Positions 1 to 10,100 of a stretch of 64,000 bases of DNA are shown piece by piece. The first letter of the stretch is position 1, and the number at the start of each line of letters is the position of its first letter. This DNA is from UBA1724 sp051884615. GTDB taxonomy: Bacteria; Verrucomicrobiota; Lentisphaeria; Oligosphaerales; Oligosphaeraceae. The translations under genes were made by a program, and so were the position numbers. The notes beneath the pieces were generated by a model. That model had not been told where the DNA came from. It was given only the letters and a program-made list of their open reading frames with translations, and made no database searches. Location: NCBI GenBank assembly GCA_051884615.1, contig JBJEVT010000010.1, positions 1 through 64,000 on the forward strand, in the 5' to 3' direction.

Positions 1-44
1 CCGTCGGCGAACTTCACATGGCATTAAAAAAAAGCGAATGGTGA
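1..44 (+). CDS. IS3 OrfA, C-terminal end (partial)
   Basis: In frame 3 the first bases read VGELHMALKKSEW and stop at 42-44. This matches the usual end of IS3-type OrfA (a conserved GEL motif followed by lysines) and overlaps the start of OrfB by a few bases, the standard IS3 arrangement. OrfA normally carries the helix-turn-helix that binds the IS ends; that part lies to the left of the window. Confidence 0.6.
   Translation, partial: VGELHMALKKSEW
26..34 (+). other. Slippery A8G site for OrfA-OrfB -1 frameshifting
   Basis: Eight A followed by G sit just before the OrfA stop at 42-44. The OrfB frame is one base behind the OrfA frame and stays open through this site back to the window edge. 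IS3-family elements make the OrfAB transposase by -1 slippage on such A-runs. Confidence 0.6.
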
Positions 45-870
45 AGAGGCGCCATCGCCGTCAGAGCCGGCGCTACCTGGATCTGCTGCCCTTCGTTGAA
101 TCCCTCAAGGCGGAGCATCCCGCCTGGGGCTACAGGCGCATCACGGCCTATCTCAGGAAATACGTGGACCAGACAGTCAACCACAAGGGAATCGCCCTTC
201 TCCTGAAAAGCAATGGCCTTGCGGTGCCTCGCAAGGACACGCTCCGGGCAAGGCGGGCGCCGAAGACGCGGAAGCCGGTCACCGACACCCCCAACGACTT
301 CTGGGGAACGGACATGACGAAGATCCTGACCTCCGTCGGCTGGTGCTACGTGCACGTCGTGATAGACTGGGGCAGCAAGAAGCTGCTTGCGCTGCTCGCT
401 TCGCTCACCAGCAACTCGTCGGACTGGATCGCCGCACTCGACCTGGCGGTCAATCTCCAGTTCCCGGACGGAATCAGGACGGACGTTCCCGGCAATCCGC
501 CGCCGCAGATCGTCAGCGACAACGGCTGCCAGCCCGCCTCCAGGGCGTATGCGGCATACGAGAAGGCCCTCGGGCTGCAGCACGTCTTCACCAGTTTCTG
601 CAATCCCAAGGGGACGCGGACACCGAGCGTGTCATACGGACGCTGAAGGAGGACCTGCTCTGGACGCACGACTTCGCGGACCTCCGACAACTCCAGGATG
701 CCCTGGACAGGTGGATGGACAACTACAACAACGTCTTCCCCCATTCGTCGCTCTGCAACTGCACCCCTGCAGAATACGAGAGACGGTGGCACGAGGGAAC
801 CGAACCCAAGAACACAAGAGCAAAGAAAATCCTGAGCAAGACTCCCTTAGAAATAGCCATGAATGTCTGA
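38..870 (+). pseudogene. IS3 OrfB transposase (rve integrase), frameshifted near 610
   Basis: DDE integrase of the IS3 family. The first segment (38 to about 612) begins MVKRRHRRQ, contains the HPAWGYRRI motif of OrfB N-termini, the first catalytic Asp at residue 92 (WGTDMT) and the second at residue 161 (IVSDNG). The reading frame is then lost in a run of four G at 609-612 and continues one base back with DTERVIRTLKED, ending at 870. Joining the two frames by a -1 shift gives about 277 residues, normal for OrfB, and puts exactly 35 residues between the second Asp and the catalytic Glu (codon 625-627), so the split is a single-base lesion or sequencing error in an otherwise intact gene. A programmed shift here is less likely because IS3 elements shift between OrfA and OrfB. 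Confidence 0.85.
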
Positions 871-881
871 AAGCCGGCTAT

Positions 882-915
882 GTAGTGAGGCCCCTTTGTT
901 AAAGGGGTTCACTAC
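882..915. repeat. Right-end hairpin of the IS element
   Basis: GTAGTGA (882-888) pairs with TCACTAC (909-915), and CCCCTTT (891-897) pairs with AAAGGGG (901-907) around a GTT loop, with only a GG/T bulge between the stems. Placed just after the OrfB stop, it is best read as the subterminal or terminal repeat of the IS; it could also stop transcription. Confidence 0.5.
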
Positions 916-980
916 GCTGCGCTGACCCTGCAAAGATATTCCTGTGCTTTGTGGGAGAAACGCCTCTGGAGCATCCAGGG

Positions 981-1049
981 CTCTGCCCCCCGTCAGCCGG
1001 GGGGGTAGAAATCTAGATGTTCTAGATGGGCTAGAAGGCCTAGGGAATC
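981..1049 (-). repeat. Dispersed composite repeat, part A (copy 1)
   Basis: Read on the minus strand this gives GATTCCCTAG, then AGCCCATCTAGAAC, then GATTTCT and a C-rich/G-rich hairpin. The same order of words is found at 31314-31375 and 62839-62889 on the plus strand, always between genes. Part B of the same element follows at 1496-1590. Confidence 0.65.
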
Positions 1050-1149
1050 NNNNNNNNNNNNNNNNNNNNNNNNNNNNNNNNNNNNNNNNNNNNNNNNNNN
1101 NNNNNNNNNNNNNNNNNNNNNNNNNNNNNNNNNNNNNNNNNNNNNNNNN
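1050..1149. other. Assembly gap (100 N)
   Basis: Exactly 100 N, the usual placeholder for a gap of unknown size. The 9-bp repeat unit is present on both sides (tagggaatc at 1041 and the array from 1151), so the gap is most likely an unresolved minisatellite. Confidence 0.97.
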
Positions 1150-1150
1150 C

Positions 1151-1316
1151 AGGGAATCCGGGGAATCCAGGGAATCCGGGGAATCCAGGGAATCCGGGGA
1201 ATCCAGGGAATCCGGGGAATCCGGGGAATCCGGGGAATCCGGGGAATCCGGGGAATCCGGGGAATCCAGGGAATCCGGGGAATCCGGGGAATCCGGGGAA
1301 TCTAGGGAATCTAGGG
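1151..1316. repeat. 9-bp minisatellite (R-GGGAATCC)
   Basis: About 18 tandem units of AGGGAATCC or GGGGAATCC, degenerating to AGGGAATCT at the right end. The unit matches the GATTCCCT word of the neighbouring dispersed repeat on the other strand, so the array probably grew from that word. No spacers separate the units, so this is not CRISPR. Confidence 0.95.
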
Positions 1317-1495
1317 CAGTTTGTTTCCCTCAAAAAGAACGGGGGGCGAACCTGGGCGGGCTTGCCCGCCAGGGAAGTTGGTCCCGGGGACGCATGCCGG
1401 GGAGGGGGTGTCCGACAGGGCATTCTCTCCCCGTATGGCGGAACCGGGAACAACAAGGCATCCGAAGCCGGATGCCGGAACGCCCCCGCCTTCAG

Positions 1496-1590
1496 CCCTC
1501 TGTGTCCTCTGTGTGGAAGCGGAGCGCCCCTCTGTGTGCTCCGTGTTGAAGCGGCAGCGCCGACCTGTGCTCCGTGTTGAAGCGGCGGCG
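1496..1590 (+). repeat. Dispersed composite repeat, part B (copy 1)
   Basis: Contains CTCTGTGTCCTCTGTG and then GACCTGTGCTCCGTGTTGAA followed by GCGGC; internal sub-repeats of CTCTGTG and CTCCGTGTTGAAGCGGC are visible. The same words occur in inverted orientation at 31232-31290, again next to part A. Confidence 0.65.
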
Positions 1591-1618
1591 GGATTTCCGT
1601 TTTTTTGGACGGGTCGGC

Positions 1619-1646
1619 TTGCAATCCGGGAAAGAAGGCTTATCTT
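1619..1646 (+). promoter_or_regulatory. Putative promoter of tRNA-Lys
   Basis: TTGCAA (1619-1624), a 16-bp spacer and TATCTT (1641-1646) resemble a sigma-70 promoter and would start transcription about 15 bases before the tRNA. Confidence 0.45.
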
Positions 1647-1668
1647 TTGCACCGTTTCCCAAACCGAG

Positions 1669-1744
<76 letters not shown>

Positions 1745-1750
1745 TTTTCA

Positions 1751-1788
1751 CCCCAGTTCCTCTTCCAAGGACTGGGGCTTTTCTTTTC
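1751..1788 (+). terminator. Rho-independent terminator after tRNA-Lys
   Basis: CCCCAGT...ACTGGGG (with further CC/GG pairing around one bulged T) is followed by CTTTTCTTTT. Confidence 0.9.
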
Positions 1789-1809
1789 CTGCCCCTCTCT
1801 TTCCTTCCC

Positions 1810-2772
1810 ATGACCGCAGCCCCTCTCTCCTTCGATCGGAATCTTGACGCCGCCCGGCGGGATGCCCTCCAGCTGCAGAGCCGGCGGGAGCGTCTTGGGC
1901 AGAGGGCGAGGATGCTGGAGGCGTTGCGCGCCTGGTTTCGGGGGGAGGGTTTTCTGGAGGTGGAGTCTCCGGTCCGTCTGCCCGCCCCCGCCCTGGAGGA
2001 CTATATCGACGCCGTGGAGGCAGGGCAGGGCGCCTGGCTCCGCACCTCCCCCGAACTGCATCTGAAGCGTCTTCTGGCCGCCGGCTATCCCCGCCTTTTT
2101 GAAATCGGGCCCTGCTTCCGGAAAGGGGAGGCGGGGGATCACCACCGGGAGGAATTCACCATGCTGGAGTGGTATCGGGTGGAGGGCACCTGGCGGGAGC
2201 TGATGGAGGACGCCCGGGGAATGATCCGGCAGGCAGTGGAGGCCCTCCATCCCGGACGGCACATCCTTCCCTTCCGGGGAAGGGAGATCGATTTCTCCGG
2301 AGACTGGGAGGAGATGACGGTGGAGGAGGCCTTTCGCCGCCATGCCTCCGTCTCCCTGCGCCAGGCCATCGACAGCGGGGAGTTCGAGATGATTCTCTGC
2401 ACCCAGGTGGAACCCCGCCTGGGATGCCGGCGTCCCCTTTTCCTCACGGAATATCCCTTGGAATGCAGCGGGCTTTCCGCACCCCTTCCCGGCAGGGAGG
2501 GCTTTGTGGCCCGCTGGGAATTGTATGTGGCAGGGCTGGAAATCGGCAATGCCTGCACCGAATTGGCCGACCCCGCCGAACAGGAACGGCGCTTCCAGGC
2601 CACCGCCGACTTGCGAAGCCGGGAAAACCGCCCGGTCTATCCCATGGACCAGAAATATATGGACGCCCTCTGGAAGGGCTTCCCCCTCTGCGCCGGCACC
2701 GCCATCGGGCTGGACCGCCTGGCCATGGTGCTGACGGATGCCCGGGATATCGCCCAGGTCCGGGCCTTCTGA
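1810..2772 (+). CDS. epmA: EF-P--(R)-beta-lysine ligase-like protein (EpmA/GenX/PoxA)
   Basis: A class II lysyl-tRNA synthetase core without the anticodon-binding domain: 320 residues against about 325 for Escherichia coli EpmA and about 500 for LysRS. Motif 2 is seen at residues 96-122 (FEIGPCFRKGE through EEFTMLEWYR) and motif 3 at about 296-307 (GTAIGLDRLAM). EpmA attaches (R)-beta-lysine to a lysine of elongation factor P in the cytoplasm; an EF-P with that lysine is encoded at 55485-56063. The AMP-binding and lysine-pocket regions look intact. The start is the first ATG after the tRNA terminator; it has a pyrimidine-rich leader and no Shine-Dalgarno sequence. EpmB, which makes beta-lysine, is not in this window, so whether the donor is alpha- or beta-lysine is open. 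Confidence 0.9.
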   Translation: MTAAPLSFDRNLDAARRDALQLQSRRERLGQRARMLEALRAWFRGEGFLEVESPVRLPAPALEDYIDAVEAGQGAWLRTSPELHLKRLLAAGYPRLFEIGPCFRKGEAGDHHREEFTMLEWYRVEGTWRELMEDARGMIRQAVEALHPGRHILPFRGREIDFSGDWEEMTVEEAFRRHASVSLRQAIDSGEFEMILCTQVEPRLGCRRPLFLTEYPLECSGLSAPLPGREGFVARWELYVAGLEIGNACTELADPAEQERRFQATADLRSRENRPVYPMDQKYMDALWKGFPLCAGTAIGLDRLAMVLTDARDIAQVRAF

Positions 2773-2776
2773 CTTC

Positions 2777-2796
2777 CCCCGCGCGGCGCGGCGGGG
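2777..2796. terminator. Weak hairpin between convergent epmA and xerD
   Basis: CCCCGC and GCGGGG can pair around an eight-base loop in the 33 bases between two convergent genes. There is no T-tract, so the terminator role is only suggested by position. Confidence 0.3.
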
Positions 2797-2805
2797 CAGG
2801 GGAGC

Positions 2806-3720
2806 CTATGCCCGGGGATGGAATCGACGGAAGCTCTCCTGGAGACGGCTGCGCTCGGCGGCGAGATAGACCTGGGTGGTGCTGATGGAGGCGTGGCCCA
2901 GGAGTTCCTGGATGACCCGGATGTCCGCGCCGTGTGCCAGGAGATGGGTGGCGAAGGAGTGGCGCAGAAGATGGGGATGCACCTTCTGGCCGAGTCCCGC
3001 CAGTTTCGCCGCCTGGGAGACCACGTCCCAGATGCTGCGCTTGTCCATGCGTCCTCCCCGGAGATTCAGCAGGAGGAAGGGGGCGCGCCTGGTGCGGTCC
3101 AGGGCTTCCCGCCCCTCCTTCAGATATTCCTGGATGGCCCGGGCCGCCCGGGAGTCGAAGGGCACCACCCGCTCCTTGCCTCCTTTGCCCAGCACCCGCA
3201 TCACCCCCTCCGAAAACTGGATGCCGGACACCTTCAGATCCCCCAGCTCCGAGGCCCGAAGCCCCGTGGCATACAAAATCGACAGAACGGCCCGGTTCCG
3301 GAGATACCGGGGACGCAGACGCTCCTCCGGAATGACATCATAGGCGGCAAGCAATTTGCCCACCTCCTCCTCGGACAGGGTCCGGGGCACCTCCCGGGGC
3401 ATCCGGGGGGAATGCATCAATTCCGTCACGTCCTCCGGAAGACGCCCCGACATATAGAGGTACTTAAAGAAGTTCCGCAGGGAGACCAACTCCCGGGAAC
3501 GAGACCGGACGGACATCCCCCGGCGGGACTCCCCCTCCAGAAACTTCCGCAGGTGGTGGCGGGTGAGACGCCCCAAATCCCGCTGCCCCGTGGATGCCAG
3601 GTACTCCCAAAAATGACAGAGATCCCGCCGGTAGGCCTGGATGGTGAGACGGGACAGCCCCCGCTCCAGGGACAAATACTCCAGGAAGGAGGTGAGATGG
3701 GGAAGGTCGCAGCGTTCCAT
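2806..3720 (-). CDS. xerD: Tyrosine recombinase XerD-like
   Basis: 304 residues, normal for XerC/XerD. The N-terminal SAM-like core-binding domain (FLEYLSLERGLS, AYRRDL) is followed by the catalytic domain with all expected residues: Arg in TGLRASEL, Lys in GKGGKERVVPF, the HLLRHSFATHLL box, and LGHASISTTQVY with the nucleophilic Tyr. The C-terminus FHPRA is the XerD type rather than XerC, so this most likely resolves chromosome dimers at dif together with a XerC located elsewhere; a mobile-element integrase is less likely because the gene is compact and has no flanking attachment repeats. The AGGGG just upstream of the ATG is too close for a normal ribosome binding site. Confidence 0.88.
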   Translation of the reverse strand: MERCDLPHLTSFLEYLSLERGLSRLTIQAYRRDLCHFWEYLASTGQRDLGRLTRHHLRKFLEGESRRGMSVRSRSRELVSLRNFFKYLYMSGRLPEDVTELMHSPRMPREVPRTLSEEEVGKLLAAYDVIPEERLRPRYLRNRAVLSILYATGLRASELGDLKVSGIQFSEGVMRVLGKGGKERVVPFDSRAARAIQEYLKEGREALDRTRRAPFLLLNLRGGRMDKRSIWDVVSQAAKLAGLGQKVHPHLLRHSFATHLLAHGADIRVIQELLGHASISTTQVYLAAERSRLQESFRRFHPRA

Positions 3721-4198
3721 GACCCCTAAAATAACCGAATCTCCTCATCGCGTCCCCCAAAAAAGAAAGTTTCCACCCCTGGATTCCCAAAAGGGAGAAT
3801 CCCGGGAGGGGGCGGGAGAAAGAGGAAAATTCGGGAAAGGGGGAGAAAAGGAATGAAAATGAGGAATTGGCGCCAGATGTCCGGATTTGTCTGACAAAGG
3901 CGGTCGCAAAGCCCTGGAGGGCAGGGAGGCGCCCCGGGGATGCTCCGGCGAAAAAATGGGGAAAAGGATTCGCAATATTTAGAAATAGGATTATTTTGTG
4001 CCTTACATGTCGCCATTTTCCCTGGGGGAGTTCTGTGCCTTTTTGGCACGGGAATTGCTCACGTGTGGAGAATGGCCTTGGCTGTGGCGTCGGGTCCCCC
4101 GTTCCCCTGGAGCGGCCGCGGGCGGCGTCCTGCCGGCAGACGGATTTCAGTAGTCAATCATCAATCATACAATGGAACCCACATTAGGAGTAACGAAG
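3721..4198. other. Intergenic leader between xerD and the giant gene
   Basis: A 478-base gene-free stretch between divergent genes. Near xerD it is purine-rich and holds the imperfect hairpin GGATTCCC/GGGAGAATCC (3781-3803). The central part is AT-rich (about 3968-3998). A short perfect hairpin GTGCC-T5-GGCAC lies at 4035-4049. No conserved RNA could be recognised by eye. Confidence 0.6.
4145..4190 (+). promoter_or_regulatory. Possible promoter and the RBS of the giant gene
   Basis: A -10-like TACAAT at 4168-4173 has only a poor -35 (TTTCAG, 17-bp spacer). The ribosome binding site is clear: AGGAG at 4186-4190, eight bases before the ATG at 4199. It decides the start against the in-frame ATG at 4172. 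Confidence 0.4.
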
Positions 4199-7100
4199 AT
4201 GCTGAAAGGGCTCGTTCGTCTTGGTATCGCGGCATTTGCGCTGGTTCTCGGCGTGAATCTGTATGGTGCGTCGGTGGAGGAGGAGACCGCCCTCCGTCTG
4301 GCCCAGGGCTGGCTTTCCAGCCAGGGGAATCCCGTGGCGCAGGATGGCGTCGCCCGGGAAGTCGCCGGGGTCCAGGCCATCGAAGAGGATGGCGTGGTCT
4401 ACGGCTATGCGGTGAACTTCGCCCCCGAGGGCTTCATGGTGGTCTCCGCGGACGACCGCATCTCCCCCGTGCTCTTCTACAACAACGAAGGCGCCTTCGA
4501 TCCCTCTCCCGCCAACCCGCTGCGCTGGATCGCCATCGGCGACATGCAGGGGCGTCTGGCCCTGGCGGAGGAGGAGTGCCCCGAGAAGAAGCTCCGCGGC
4601 GCCGACGCCGAGACTCCCGAATACTATCAGCAGAGCCAGGACGAGTGGGCGAAGTACACCTCCCCCAAGACCCGCGCCTGGCAGACGTCCACCATCGAGA
4701 ACATCTGGGTCCCCTATTTCACCAAGACCAAGTGGGCCCAGAGCGCCATCACCGATGCCAACAGCGGCATCACCTACGCCTGCTACAACTACTACACCCC
4801 CACCCCCACCGTGGACGGACCCGCCTGGGAAGAGGGCAACCCCAACAACTGCGTCTCCGGCTGCACCGCCACCACTCTGGCCCAGGTGGTCCGCTACTAC
4901 GAGTGGCCCCAGAAGCGCCTTGGCACCTTCACCAAGACCGTCAGCGTGGGCAGCAAGGACAACATGATGAAGAAGACCTATTCCGTGGACATGGTCTCCA
5001 TGGGAGGCGACGGCAATGGCGGCGCCTATGACTGGTCCCTCATGACCTACAACCCCGGCGCCCGCCGCACCAAGCCCGACTTCCAGGAAAGCGGCGACGA
5101 AAACTACAAGATGATCGGCCGCCTGATGCGGGACGCCGGCGTGGCCATCGGGGTCCACTACTACTGCAACGTGGGTGGCGAGACCTCCGGCAACGTGGGC
5201 GTGGCCGCTCTGAACCGCTTTGACTTCGTCGCCCGCTCCTCCGCGGGCAGCACCATGGACGCCATCCGGGCCAGCCTGGACGCCCGCCGTCCCGTCCCCG
5301 TCTCCATCTGGGCGGCCATCAACCTGAGCGAAGGCTCCGCCGGACACTCCATCTACATTGATGGCTACGGCACCCACAACGGCCGCTGGTTCTACCACAT
5401 GAACATGGGCTGGGGCGACGGCGGTTCCAATGGCTGGTACAACCTGGACGAGCATTTCGCCAGCACCTGGGGCAAGAACGTCAGCATCAATGCGGTGAAC
5501 ATCTACCGGAACATGAAGCTGCAGCCCAACGAGAATCTGAACGGCGCCATCATTTCCGGCCGGGTCACCGACGCCAACGGCACGCCTCTGGCCGGCGTGA
5601 AGGCCTCCATCCGCAAGCAGGGCGAAGCCGACACCTGGCTCACCATGCTGGCATGGTATGACCGCACCGACGGCGGCTCCTCCCGCGCCCTGGTCTCCGA
5701 GGGCGGCGCCGGATATGGCGCGGACAACTACCGGAACGCCACCGACGCCCAGGGCATCTGGGCCATCGACAAGGTCTCCGCGGGGGACTACGAGATCGTG
5801 CTGGAGAAGGAAGGATATGTCTTCCTGGGCACGAAGGAAGTGACGGTCGCCAGCAGCAACAAGTGGGGTCTGAACTTCGTGGCCGTCCCCGCGGAAATGG
5901 GCGAACTGGCTCTGGTGAACTGGTCTCTGGACGGCACCACCCTGACCCTGCAGTTCAACCGCGCCATTGGCGGCGTCGCCGTCGATCCCAGCGGCATCAC
6001 CCTGACGGACGGCGGCAACACCTATTCCCTGAAGGAGTGCGCCTTCTCCTACGCCGCCGAGAGCGACACCATCGTGGTGGACGTGGAGACTCTGGGCATC
6101 CTCGCCGATCCTCTCCTCAACCTCGACTCCAATTTCCTCTATTATGACGTGGACGGCGTGGCCGACCACACCGACGTCTACAATGTGCCCGTCATCAACG
6201 TGGGCCCCGCCATCAGCGGACAGGCCCAGGGCGATGTGGCTCCCGCCGCCCTGGTCACCGCCATCACCCGCGGCGGCAACGACTTCCTGGCCACCAGCAA
6301 CATCCTCTCCTTCCAGGTCTCCGCCACCGGCGAGGTGAAGGAGGAGGATTTCCGGGTGACCGTCACCCGCGACTACACCGGCTCCGAGGGCTCCTACGCC
6401 CAGGTGCGCGGCACCCAGATGCCCCCCGTCGCCCTGGGCACCCTGGAGGGGAACATCCTCACCGTGAACGTGGGCGACGGCTACGGCTTCGTCCGGGTGG
6501 ACTACATCCCCGCCGAGGGCACCGCCTTCCTGAAGGGCGAGACCTACATGGTGGACAACTCCGCTCCCAGCATCATCTCCGCCTCCATCGCCAAGCAGGA
6601 CTCCCGCCAGTACGTCACGCTGAACTTCAACAAGCCCGTGGGCGGCGAAGGCACCGTGGACAAGATCCAGGGCGTGAACCTGGGCTCCGACGGCAACGTC
6701 TACCGCTATGCGGAAACCCCCGAAAACGGTCTGGTGGTCTACAAGAAGGGCCCCAGCGAAGTGCCCGACGGGATCTATGATCCCTCCCTGGACACCATGA
6801 TGTGGGGTGGCGGACTGGCCAAGGGACAGGCCGCCGCCGGAAATTTCGCCGAAATCGCCGACAACGGCAAGATCTCCCTCCGGATCAAGGCCACGGTCTT
6901 CATCATCTCCATCGACGAGAAGATCGAAATCGGATATCTCCGCTGGGTCGACGTGGACGACGACGGCGTCTTCACGCTGGGCGTGGACGGCTTCATCATC
7001 CAGTACTGCAACGAGATCAACGGCAAGAACGGTCGTACCATGAACGACCTCTATGTGCTGGACACCAGCAACTTGAGCCGTCCTCTGACTCCCCAGCCCG

Positions 7101-10100
7101 CCACCTATGGTCCCCAAAAGGAAGACGACAGCTATGACTCTGCGGCCGACGTGACCGAGGTCTCCTACACCGACCAGTTCGGCGCCTCCGCCCAGAACCA
7201 GCTCTGGCTGGGCCCCGGCAGCGAGCCCGTGGGAACCCACTATCTGGGCTTCATCAACGAGATCGACAGCACCACTCTGAAGCGCATCGCCTACTACAGC
7301 AACACGGGAATGACCTTCCCCACCGCTCCCATTGTCAACAACGGCACCAGCCTGGACAACGAGAAGGTGAACGCCGTGAAGGAATTCCTCACCACCTGGA
7401 ACGCCGATGGCAGCGGCGCCTGGATCGACGGCTCCGTGGATGACTCCCTGCCGTATGTCGCCTCCCACGACACCCTGATCCTGGGACGCTCCGTGGCCGA
7501 CGGCTTCGCGGGCAGCGCCCTCACCGCCGCCGCCAATCTCTACTATGTGGATCTGGACCAGAGCGAGAGCCTCACCCGCGCCGACTTCATCTGGAAGGAC
7601 GGCGATGGCGACGGCGCCTGGAGCGCCACTCCCGCCGCCGATGACGTCGCCCTGGGCAACGCCACCCCCGGCCAGATGAACTGGAAGACCCCCGTCACCG
7701 CCGGCGACTTCCGGGTCATCCTCTACCGCAATGGCGGCACCGCCACCAACGTCCGGGTGGACCAGGTGACCGACGCCAAGGGCAACGCCCTCACCAACGC
7801 CAGCGCCACCATCCGCTGCCGCCTGGTCATCACCCCCACCATGACCAGCACCAGCCCCGAGCCCATCCCCAGCGGCGTGGAGACCATCGAGGTCCGGCCC
7901 TTCGCCGACTCCATCTTTGACGCCAACGGAAACGTGGCCTCCGAGACCACCACCTCCGGCGAACTGCCCCTCTCCGCCATCGGCGGCCTCTTCCTCTGCA
8001 AGAGCTCTCTGGGACCCGACAACGGCTCCATCGCCCTCCGCTTCTCCAAGCGCATCGTGGGCAACGCCAACGGAACCAAACCCCTGAATCTCCTGAACAT
8101 CGCCCAGGACGGCCGCATCGTGGATGTCCAGATGGACGCCGCCAGCGTGGATCTGAAGTCCACCATCACCTCCAAGAACTTCGCGGCCTACGCCGTCTAC
8201 TCTGACGACACGGAGGCCCAGCTGACCATCGTGAGCAACACCAAGGGGTACTACAACGGCGGTCTCTTCCACCGGGAAGGCTCCAACTATGTGGTCATCG
8301 ACCTGCTGGCCGGCGCCAACATGGACGCCAACCTGCCCCGCCTCGCCCCCAGCGACAAGACCCTCAAGGCCATCCGCGTGGAGTTCAAGAGCATCTACGA
8401 CTACCAGGGCGATCCCCTCACGGACGCCGAGGTGACTCTCACCGCCAATGCCCCCTATCAGCCCGGCATGGCCGGCCTCCTGCCTCCCATGTTCTCCAAC
8501 AAGAAGGGAAGCTACACCTTCATCCACGCTCCCGGATGCGAGAGCGGAAATCCCTCCATGGCCACCAGCGACATCATCGGCACCGTGGAATCCCCCAGCG
8601 GCACCGTCACTCCCGGATACTTCGGCGATCCCAAGTACGTGTGGGTCAAGGCCGACAACTCCAGCGGAGTCTACGCCTTCCAGCATGACCTGGTGGACAC
8701 CGATGACGAAGACGGCGTGGACGCCGGCGAGATGTATCTGGGCATGTACTACCGCGACCTGGACGCCGACGGCCGCATCGACGCCGTGGACATGAACTTC
8801 TTCAACCCCTGGGGCCACGACGCCGAGTATCCCGCCGAACTGGTGGTGGGCGCCCAGGCCGCCAGCAGCTTCGTGGTCTGGGTCCACTCCGATGATCCCG
8901 AGAATGCGGAGACCAAGGTCTCCCAGGAAGGCATCACCTGGAGCAACTATCCCGGCCTCTCCCAGTATCCTCTGAACACCCAGGCAAAGGACGCCCGCCT
9001 CTACCAGGTCCTGGAAGGCACCGCCCTGCCCGAGGGCTGGAAACGCGCCGCCGTCACCGAGGTCTCCGTCATCCAGCAGAACGCCAACCATCCTCTGGCG
9101 GGCACCACCGCCGCCGGCTGGAGAACGGATAACGACTCCGACTTCATCTACTCCACCATCCGCGTGAAGTTCGACCAGACGAACGTTTCTCCCCGCACCC
9201 GCGGCGACCGCCAGGTCATGGTGACCTATGTGAACCCCCGCGACGACGACAAGAACATCTACAATCGTCTCCATGCCACCGGCGTGGAGGCCACTCCTCT
9301 CGCCAAAGCCGATGCGGAAGTCGAATACAAGTACACCGGCTCCGACGGCAAGGAGGCCACCAACAAGGTGAAGTACACCGATGTGAACGCGGCTTGGGAA
9401 GGCATGACCTTCTCCGACACCGACGAAACCGCCGGCATCTACTGGGTCCGCAAGGCCGGTCTCACCGAGGCCGAGTCGAAGGACGTCGGCGCCCTGGACG
9501 CCATCTGGATCTGCGACTCCTTCGGCCCCGCCTGCGCATGGGACGGCGTCGCTCCCCAGGCGGTCACCGCCGTGGCATGGAGAGCCACCCCCTACACCAA
9601 GGTCTCCAGCTCCGACACCCTGGACACCTACGAATACGTGGATGTCCGCTTCTCCGAGCCCATCCTGGGCGCGGATGACCTGGGCCTCTACCAGGGCAGC
9701 ATCGAAAACATCGTCTCCGGCTTCAACGCCAGCGAGGAATCCTACTGGGAGCTGGTGGACGGCCCCGTGGGCGCCACCTTCGTCAACGACAGCACCATCC
9801 GCTTCCGTCTGCAGACCGGAAAGCTCATCAAGGGTCTCTCCTTCGTCTACCGCGGCACCCTCTATCCCGTCTCCTCCCCCATGGAGCATGCCTTCGGGCC
9901 CAGCTCCGTCAACGGCGAGTGGGGCTCCTTCCGCATCACCGTTCCCGGCGTCCATCCCGTCCAGTCCTCCTACCAGGTGCTGGGCGGCGCCTCCGACGAG
10001 GCCATCGAGGTCTTCCGCATTGAGAACGCCGACAGCTCCACGGTGGAGAACGCCAAGCCCGTCATGAAGTTCGGCAAGGGCGGCGGCATTGGTTCCGGAA

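Larger units (their letters stand above)
1..915 (+). mobile_element. IS3-family insertion sequence, 3' part
   Basis: The left edge cuts this element. What remains is the last residues of OrfA, an A-rich slippery site, an OrfB with D-D-35-E integrase residues, and a hairpin whose outer arm (GTAGTGAACCCC read inward from the right) resembles IS3-family terminal repeats. The right boundary near 915 is inferred from that hairpin; no target duplication can be checked because the left end is outside the window. OrfB carries a frameshift, so this copy is probably inactive unless the frameshift is an assembly error. Confidence 0.75.
916..1668. other. Gene-free repeat region between the IS and tRNA-Lys
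   Basis: No credible gene is seen. The region holds one copy of a dispersed composite repeat, a 9-bp minisatellite interrupted by an assembly gap, two clear hairpins (1351-1373, an imperfect CCTGGGCGGGC/GCCCGCCAGG palindrome, and 1457-1476, GGCATCCG/CGGATGCC with a four-base loop) and near its end a tRNA promoter. Open frames that cross it read as low-complexity Pro-Gly-Phe strings and are not genes. Confidence 0.8.

Noticed and set aside
1151..1316. CRISPR array
   Set aside because: Repeats are 9 bp, directly adjacent and without unique spacers; no cas genes in the window.
1040..1624. A collagen-like PGF-repeat protein on the minus strand
   Set aside because: The reading comes from the 9-bp minisatellite and runs through the N gap; no start signal or second domain.
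1810..2772. A truncated lysyl-tRNA synthetase
   Set aside because: The missing anticodon-binding domain is normal for EpmA, and length and motifs fit that family over its whole extent.
2806..3720. A phage or island integrase beside tRNA-Lys
   Set aside because: The protein has the XerD size and C-terminus, is separated from the tRNA by epmA, and no duplicated tRNA 3' end was seen.
3721..4198. A riboswitch or structured RNA leader before the giant gene
   Set aside because: Only short hairpins (3781-3803, 4035-4049) are visible and no known class could be recognised.
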